Assembly: GCF_051106095.1 (NCBI RefSeq)
Contig: NC_135785.1
Location: forward strand, 184,309,045 to 184,373,044
DNA from: Pogona vitticeps
Taxonomy: Eukaryota > Chordata > Lepidosauria > Squamata > Agamidae
Direction: 5' to 3'
DNA: 64,000 nucleotides
Shown piece by piece: positions 49,423 to 58,711 of the stretch. Below the pieces are notes generated by a model. That model had not been told where the DNA came from. It worked only from the letters and a program-made list of their open reading frames with translations, and did not search any database. Numbering within the stretch: position 1 is the first letter of the stretch; each line of letters begins with the position of its first letter. The translations under genes were made by a program, and so were the position numbers.

Positions 49423-52400
49423 CTGGAGGAAAAGAGAAACAGAATAGTGGGAACTGAAGCATACACATTTATTCATAATTGAAGTATATATTAATGGGGA
49501 AAAGTTAGTTCACAGTGGGATCAGAAACCTTATATGTGAATTACAGCTAAATGTAAAAAACTGTAAAATACCATCAACTAAAACTCATTGTTGGAAATAA
49601 ATTGTCTGTAGAGATTTGATTTAACATTTAACTCAGTGGCAGATAGTTATGGTCCTTCCAATGTTTTGTCCTGCATGTCCCATCAGCCCAATGCAGTGTT
49701 TTCAATGGTGAAGCACTATGAAAACTGAACTCTGAAAAATATCTGGAGAGGCACAGTTGCCCACCATGATTTAAAGCAATAAAGAACCTCTTGAGCCCCA
49801 ATCATGCTAATACAAATTCTAGTGTTCAGTTAAACTAACTCAAACATTAAAATGCAAGCTATTTTTCATATGAAAAAATAGGCAACAGCTGGGAGCTACA
49901 AGTTTCACCAACTGAACACACACATGCGCGTGCACAGACACACACACATGTGTGCGTGTATGCACGCGCACACACACGCACACACAAAGAGAGGGACAGA
50001 GAAGCCATCAGAAGCATACTATCATTGTTATACAGGATTAAAATGTGAAAGAGTCGAAGTCAATCCTAGACATCCATATGCCCAAACAAGACATAAGGAT
50101 CTGCTTGGGCAACAGGCAAGGAATGGGAAGGGGAAGTTTCTGAACCATTCATTACCTTCCTGAAGCAAAAGTGCTCGTTCAACGGAGCTATTTGGAGCAG
50201 CAAGATCAAGAGCACATTTGCGGTCTGAATTTCTGCACTTTAGGTTGGCCCCATAGTCTGTTAGCAAGTTGATGATTTCCACACTGGATTTTGTAGCAGC
50301 TGCATGAAGTGGGGTGTCAAGTCGCCTACCCAGGTCAACACTAGCTCCTTGAAAAGAAGGCAGGGACATAAAAGCCAGCTGGTTAGCATTACTAAGAAGC
50401 AAGGGAGTGAGACGAAATGGAAACCAAATCCTTAGTTTGATCAATGTCTTCATTAAATAGTGTTTGTTATGCATCTGTTTACACAGAATCACCCTACTCT
50501 TGAAGATCATCTAAGGCAACGGAGGAACGGAGGTCAGACGGGGTGACACAGAAAGAGTGAAAAGAGTGTAATTGTCCTTTCCACACGAGGTCTGCACCAT
50601 TCCAAATCCATTGGTCATCACTGAACATTACAAACTGTCTTTGGAGGGTTGGAATGGCTCGGGGCTGTGCTTAAAACCCAACGCCACCAGCAGACTGTAA
50701 GTAGCCCAACCCCAGTGACAGAAACTTGGGGTTGGGCAGGGGCTGGACTTGGTGGGGGGCTAGTGGAACCAGTTCAGCCTCACGGTGGACTGGTGGGATG
50801 GGGTGCAGCTGGCATGCTTCCTTTTCTGTAACCCCATTCCCCTACTTCAATAAAGTCAAATCCAAGCAGCTCCTGGAGTTTGGAATTTATAGAGACCATG
50901 ATGGAGAAGGGATTCCCCAGCCCTCCCCACATCATGGCAGGGGTTGGTGACAATCACAATGTATCTCTCAATGATCAATCATAAAAAAACTAGCAAGCTG
51001 ATTTGTAAGCTATGGAAGAGAGAGAGAAAAACCTTGTGCTACAACAAAGAGATGCCTTTCAAAGTTGTTGTTCTTTTAATGATGTGCTAACTTTACTAGA
51101 AGATGGGATCCAATAACCTTCTCTGCTTCCTCCTATCTTGTTTGATATGCAGAAAGCCTGCTCATACAGGCATGAGCACCATGAGATCTCTGACAACTGA
51201 CTGCTTACACCTGGCTCCACTGAATGTATGATGCCCTGGGTCAGTGGTTCTTAACCTTTGTTACTCAGATGTTTTTGAACTGCAGCTCCCAGAAACCCCA
51301 GCCAGCACAGTTGGTGGTGAAGGTTTCTGGGAGTTGCAGTCCAAAACTCCTGAGTAACCCAAGGTTAAGGACCAGTGCCCTGGGTAACACAGAATCTATC
51401 TGTGCCTCACTTTTCTCTTGATATTTCAACTTAATAAATGATAATTATGCACGTGTCAAGGTAGCAATAGGTCTACATAGCTTTTTCTGGTCTTGCAGAT
51501 GTCCCTAGTGGTCTTCTGGATTGCTGCGATTTTTGGAAAGGCAACAGCCCATCGAACCTTCCAAGTAAGCACCTATGAATGTTCTTCCCCAACACACACA
51601 TTAAGTACCTAGTTCCAAAAGTTTCTTGACACAGTCCTTCCTTTGGTATGTGCAGGCCACGTAAAGAGGTGTTCCATGTTCTGGGTGTTCTAGGTCCATA
51701 TCCACACCATTGGCTAAAAGGATTTCCATACACTCTCTGTGGCCTAGGCAAAAACAAATAAAAATATAAGCTTGCTGTGCTACTATAGGAGTGCAGGAGA
51801 CACACCTGTCCTTTCGTCTTCTTCAATGTATTTATATATATTTATTAAATGTTAAAAACAAGGAAGAGGAGGCCACCGGTTGAGGGTGCCTACAGGACAA
51901 AAGCTATGCAAAATAAAATAAAGCTGAAAATGCAGACAGGAAGAATACACCATAATCTTTAGGAGAAGGCAGAAAGTCTTTGATGATATAAATACAGTCA
52001 TGCCCCGCTGGACGATTACCTCATTTAACGCTTAATGTTGATGTTTTTGTGATCGCTTTTGCTATCGCAAAACGATGGTTTAAATGGGTTTTTTTTTTCG
52101 CTGTGCGATGATTGGTTCCCTGCTTCAGGATCCGATTTTCGCTTTACGACGATCAGCAAACAGCTGATCACCGGGTTTCAAAATGGCCACCGGCTGAAGA
52201 AAATGCCCCCCCCCGCTGTTTTTAGGACTGATTTTTCACACTACAGGCACCGAAAATGGCCGCCCCTATGGAGGATCTTTGCTGGACGAGCAGGTATTCA
52301 GGCCATTGGAATGCATTGAACGGTTTTCAATGCCTTTCAATGGGTTGTTTTATTTCATTTGACGACATTTTCTACAGCGATTTCGCTGGGACGAATCGTC

Positions 52401-55400
52401 AAGCGAGGCACCACTGTAATAATCCTGTGCCATCAAGCCAATTCTGACTTGTAGTGACCTTCTCCAGAGTTTTTCAGGTACTCAGAAGTGGTTTAGCATT
52501 CCTTTCTTTTGGGGGGCCTCCTGGGACTGTGCAGTTTGCCCAAGACCACACAGGCTGGCTCTACTCACAGGAGGCACAGCAGGGAATTGAATCCCAACTG
52601 CTAGTTCTGTAGCCAGAAACCTAAACCACTGAGCTATCCAGTGAGTGCTGTGCTTATGAATAAGGTCATACTTGGACCCCTAATCTTTTTAAGTACTGTA
52701 CTGTATTATCAATGAAGCTTAGTGCCTCTGCTTTCTTTTACTATCTTTTCAACAATCTGGCCTAGAAACACTAGAAGGTGGTATTATTGTGGGATGACTT
52801 GACCAGGAATTGATTCATTTATTGTTAATAACGAGTGGCAACTCTAGTCAGTCTATGTTGAACTTCATAAATTTTGTGAGCAGACCCAGATTTATCATTA
52901 AACAAGGTGGGACAAATGCCCCAGGAGGCACATTACTGGGAGCATTCATCTCTTCCATTCTCTTCCCCACAAAGACAAAACTCTCTCTGTAATAATGCTG
53001 TCCTCCACCCTCTTAACTACTCTGCTGTCCTCTAGTGTGTTGGGAGGATGTTATATAATTGCCAGAGTTGAAGTTTCAGCTGCCAGTCCAACTGGTTTAG
53101 CTTCTGTACATGGAGCAGAAGAAAGCACTATCTTTGCTCAGGTAGCAAAATACTTTGGCCTGGCCCTGCTGTGTAGAGAATTCAAGAGTCTTGTTTCCAG
53201 TGAAACCAATTCAGTCCTATCATTACCTCTTTTTACAGCTTCATGAATTGGCGAAGCAGAATAGTTCTCTATTTGTGGCCTGGCACCATGTTCAAGCAGC
53301 ATGTTGACACACGCCGCACTGCCACTGCAGCACGCATTGAACAGAGGTGTGATCCCATCTACGGTAGCTGCATTGACCTACGAGGCAGAACAAGGTCAGG
53401 ATTGGACAAAAGATGGATATCATTAGAGATTCAAGTCGTTTGTGCCAATGAACTTTCAGTGAACTTGCTTTATCTTCAAGCCCAGATTATTAATATGTTA
53501 CAGAATTACACATGGTATGTGAATCATTATCTCCACTTAAGGAAAGTAACTGGAGAATTATGTTACAAATAACTTATGGTATTGTGGCCTCATGAGGCTC
53601 GGTGTGAAAGATATACTATGCATCCAAGGCATCTTTTAGAAGGAGGGAATTCAAATTTCCCTCTATCATACTATATAAGATTGACCATCAATATAAACTG
53701 TTTCCTGATGCAAACAACATTGATAGTATAAGTAGTCTTACAGAGACAATGTTTATTAGAACATTTGCACGTTTTTGAGCTATACTGACATTTTCTTCAG
53801 ATAAAATGGAAGTTTAGCTCGCAGACACAAATTACTTCCAAACGGACTAGAAGGCATGTTTCACTGATTGTAAAATATGTTTGTAAAATATGTTTCTTAA
53901 AATATTTTTATCCCATGGAATGCTACAGGTATGGGTACCCATAATCCACATGGATAGCTGGTACTCAGCACAATCAGATCCAGTTAGATCCAGCCAGTTG
54001 GCAGTATAATGTGACTTTAGACCACAATCTGGGACTAAGGGTTAGAAAAGTTGCCTTTTTCATTTACAACTCCCAGAACGACCACTAGCTGGTTTATCCA
54101 TTAGCCAGGCAGTCTGGCAGATGACGGAAGTTGTACTTTTTAAAAAGAGACTGCTCCGTGTTCTGTTTGGGACTGAGATTCTAATTTCCAACTGAATATT
54201 TTTCCCATCATGACCTCACCATCTGTGCCCCCAAGTCTTGGTCCAAACTTATTTAGACTAGAAATTAAAATGTGTATTTTTCAAATTAAAGACAAACATT
54301 CTGGTGAGCAGTACTGGGCAGAGGAGGTTGGAGTAATTATAGTCTGCAAATTTCTAAAGACCAATGTATATATATTTTTCTTTGGGCTCTCACAAAACAG
54401 CAAAAACTTGGTTTTACTTCTGAAGCAAAAATCCTGCTGGATTAAAACAGGGACTCCTTGTAATTCTTTGTGTGTTAAAGTAACTTCTAAATTACATGCA
54501 AGCAGCTGGATCAGAAAGTAATGACAATGAATTCCATGTCTTCTTTTTTTCTCTGCTGGATCTTCGGCTATTACAAATAAATGCAAGATTTGGATAAAAA
54601 GGACTGCCTGTCGAGATTTGATGTGTAATCCTGAACTCCAACAGTATGACAAGGAAAGAGAGAAAAAGTGTTTCTTTTCCATTAATTTTTGCTACCCTTT
54701 TGATAAATCTCTGTTTGGCTCTTGCTCGGGGGCAAAACTAGACAAAATAGTGATCCTATGTTTAGAAGCAGTGATCTCGCAAAAGCTTCGTCAAAAGATC
54801 TTGCAGAAGTTTGATGGCAAAAGGCTGTTAAGAGGGCTGACTAGTCCTTTGAATGCCAATGCAGCTTAATTTGGATACTGGATATATATATACGCTCTCT
54901 TTTGGCCTTTTCCCTTCACTTGGTTATCACCCAAATTATTTTTCCTCACTTATCAACCCCAGGTCAAGAAGAGCATTTATGTTAGCCCGATTTAACATTT
55001 TTCCCTCAGCGAACCATGCCGGTCGATTTGCAAATATTCCTAAAGAGGATCGATTATGCCTGTTCTGCCACTTGGTTCCGGATACACTTGATCATATACT
55101 GTTTTCCTGCCCAGTTCATTTTTCCATTCGTAAGGCACTACTAGAACCCTGGTTATCTTCCCTGCCGAACACCCCTGAGATGTTTCTGAATGATTCTTCC
55201 TCCCGTATCACTGAAGCTGTCGCTATTTTTTTGCTTGAGATTCTTAAATTAACTTCCAAGTTATAACCCGTTGTGTTTATTGTTAGTAATCCCAGCTGTA
55301 TTTATGCCAATAAAGGTTTGGAGAAAGAAAGGATATATATATATTAATTAATTTGGATACTGGATATATATATATAACCAAGGTGATTGCTTTAAGGGAG

Positions 55401-58400
55401 CAAAGAAATAGTAAAAATAGGAAATATGCATTTGCCTGAATGTCCAACCCTTGATTGTTGTGGCTGTCCTTTTCCACATTTTTTTCTACCTTTTTTTTTC
55501 TGAGATGGAGGCACCAGAACCATAAAGTCTATTCTGAACAGGCTGCACCAGAGATTTAAAGGCATTGTGTATGCCTTTAATGTGTTTGAAGTTAAAATAT
55601 TTTTGGGGATATCAACCCTTCCATTTTGCTAATGGCCATCCCTCATGGAATGCAAGGCACAGAATTGCTTGGCTAAACACCCTCGGAAGTAACATCTCTC
55701 ATACAGAAAAGGGTAACAGATATCTCAGTACTCACACGAGCACCGTGCTCCAGCAACACTTTTGCACAAGCAACGTGGCCACCCAGGCATGCCTCATGAA
55801 GAGCAGAAACACGATCTATGGTAACAATGTTCACACTGAATCCCTAGAATTCAGAAGGAAGTCAAGGAGAATGTCCAAATAATTGCAAAAAAAATAATCA
55901 GTAGATTTAATTTCGGCATCAATGAATAACCCCCTCAATATTAGCCGGATAAGTAGGTCAGCAGTATCCCTAGTGGCCATGCTCAGACACTGCTCTCTTG
56001 GGAGAGGTTTGATGGGGGAAAAGAAGATTTAAAAACAGGCCAGTCAGTATCTCTCTGTCTACATGTTTCAAGACTGCGCGCAGGCCCCTTACAGAATCAT
56101 ACAAGTTCTGCTTTCAAACAACCCAAATCTATTCAAATCCCGGGTTTAATGGATTGCTCTCTTGCTGTGTCCTCTGTCACCTCAAACAATTGGTGGTGCT
56201 CCCCACCCCCATGTCTTATTTGCTCCTAGCAAATACAACCTATTAAGGATATATGTCATGCCTCGCTTTACCTGCCTTATAGGGCTGTTGCAAAAACAAC
56301 ATTTCACAATAAGGAGATGTGCAGCAACCTACGCTTAAGTGAGGAACTGTGAGATAAGTACTTTAAATAATAACTAAACAAACTGTTAGTACATTGGAAG
56401 TTTCTCTACAGTGCATTCATTTCTGCAGTATGGACCCAACAGGAACAATAGTGCTTGTAATGGAGGGTGTGATTACACTGACTTCACAGTGGGTCAATTC
56501 TGTTTTTTTCTCATGATGTAGACACACCCAGAGAACGCATGAAGGAAATTTCATTTTTTATTTTTTTGAGTGGACTCGGGTTTTCAATGGGAAAAATGTT
56601 TTGTGGGAAATGTTTGTGAAAAGAGGCAAGCGAATTGAGAAAAGAAGTCCTGATGGGTGCAGAACTGGGCAGAATGTGAGCAAAGGCTCTGGAGCATTCA
56701 AAAACTGGATGCATGAGGTGCGAAATACATCTGCAAATTACAACATAACAAACTTCCTGTATTTTGAATGACTGATTGTTTCAGGTTTCTTTTATAGCAC
56801 ATTTTAGGCAATAGATTTCCTCTTTGACCGTTTCGCTAGTCAACATTTTATGCAGGCTGTATTCATAACACGCTGCAGAAGAGGAACAGCTGTTTGCTTA
56901 GAAATTTCACTGTAATGTACTCCATTTTACTCCTGCCAGCATATGTAAATAATAGGATTCTGGCCATTATGTATTAAACTTAATAATAATCATGTGCTGT
57001 GAAATCACTTCTGACTTGTTTTTATGGTGACCTTTTCCAGGGTTTTCCAGGTAGAGAGTAGATGGAAATGGTTTACCCTTCCTTACTTGTGGGTGTGCTC
57101 TGACTGTGTAGGTTGCCCAAGGCCACATAGGCTAACTCTTCTTGTAGGAGGAACATTGGGGAATTGAACTCCCATCCTCCGGCTCTGCAGTCAGATACCT
57201 AATCCACTGAGCTATCCAGTCAGCTATTAAGCATCAGAATAACAACCCATGATACTATTTATATTTAGTCGCATGATTAATGTTTCTTTTCAGAAGCAAA
57301 ATTGCAGTGAAATGAGATTTCATAAGTGTGTTACAAACATTGTTTTTCAACCTTTACAGTGCAGTTCTGACTCAGAGATGATCTGGTGCCTGGCCAGCTG
57401 AAACTGTCCTGAATCCAAGACTCTCACAGCCTAGGGATGTTGAAAATGACTTAGAATTGCACACGTCTTGGCCGTACTTTGTGTTGGCACAGTAACTCTA
57501 AGTCTGAACTAGCATAGCTCACTTCCTCTCTCACCGTGCTGCTTCTCCCGCTCTTCTGTTGGCTGACCTTAACCAGTACAGCAGTTATGCTGTCAGATCT
57601 TGCTGCTATCAGATCTCTGAGATTAGCCAGTACTGTATAATGGGGTTCTGCCAGAACAAAGGCAGTTGCATCCACACAAGAGACTTCTGACTGTGTCAAA
57701 CCCATTATAGCTGTCACATCTGTGAGTTAGCATTTCACTGCCTGTCATCTGATTTAAGAATTTGTTGGTTAAACAGTACTCTGGCTCTAAAATGCATTGT
57801 ATGAACAAGAAATTATCCGGATGGTGGTCTTCATCTCTTTGAGTACCTCCTCTTGGCTAATAAAAGAGACCTTTAGAATCTTGATTTTCTCTCTGAGATT
57901 TCTCTTTTGTTCAGGAAACCAATTCATTGCACAAACAGGTCCATTATGTCTTGGGAGTGGGGAGTAAAGAAGATGCAACATGCACTACTTATGTGAATGT
58001 GAATCCCAAATATACTGCAAATTTACATTTCCTGCAGTGTTCACAAACACTGTTTCCCATGTGTACGTATATAATTTATTTGTGCAACTAATGGTGTCAT
58101 TAACCTACTACTGTCATTCACAGAAAATGCTTGATGGGACTTGGGGTTTCTTACCTGCGCTATCAGGGTTTTCAGTGACAGGAGACGCCCTTGAAATGCG
58201 GCTTCATGAAGGGGAGATCTGTCTGCCCATGAACCTAGAATAATATTGCTAAAAGATGAGTCTAGCAAGCAGAAACACACAGACGCCAATACATTCACAG
58301 ACTTCTGTCCCCAAGGGAACATCATTTCGCCGTTTTATACAGGAAAGCAGCATCCTGAAGATTCCCCCTTCTCTCCATAATATGCAACATTTTATTACAT

Positions 58401-58619
58401 CTTGGCAGTCACTGATGAAGGTCGGTGAGCAATATAAGGCACAAACAGTGCAGCTCTGAAATGGCATTAAGCGATTCATTAGAGCATGAGAAAACAAACC
58501 AGGTATTATTTCCACAGTAATTCTATCCTCAGTTCTCATTCACGCGTTCATGTGTTCTCATTCTCCTATCCAAACCTTTTTAAAAAAAAGTTAGAAAGCA
58601 ATATCAGGGTGATTCTGAT

Positions 58620-58711
<92 letters not shown>

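Larger units (their letters stand above)
51744..53226 (-). other. ASB11: ASB11 intron 4
   Basis: This 1.48-kb intron holds a Tigger-type element (51995-52416) directly followed by a SINE (52425-52655). Confidence 0.85.
55844..58154 (-). other. ASB11: ASB11 intron 2
   Basis: This 2.3-kb intron contains a SINE (57000-57225) and a segment (57440-57800) related to one in intron 1. Confidence 0.85.

Noticed and set aside
49177-49476. A 99-codon minus-strand open frame over ASB11 exon 7
   Set aside because: It reads the SOCS-box exon in the wrong frame; the spliced frame gives the expected ASB11 C terminus.
4710-58711. Regular short tandem repeats as a possible CRISPR or satellite array
   Set aside because: All are di- or tetranucleotide microsatellites without spacers, in a vertebrate genome.
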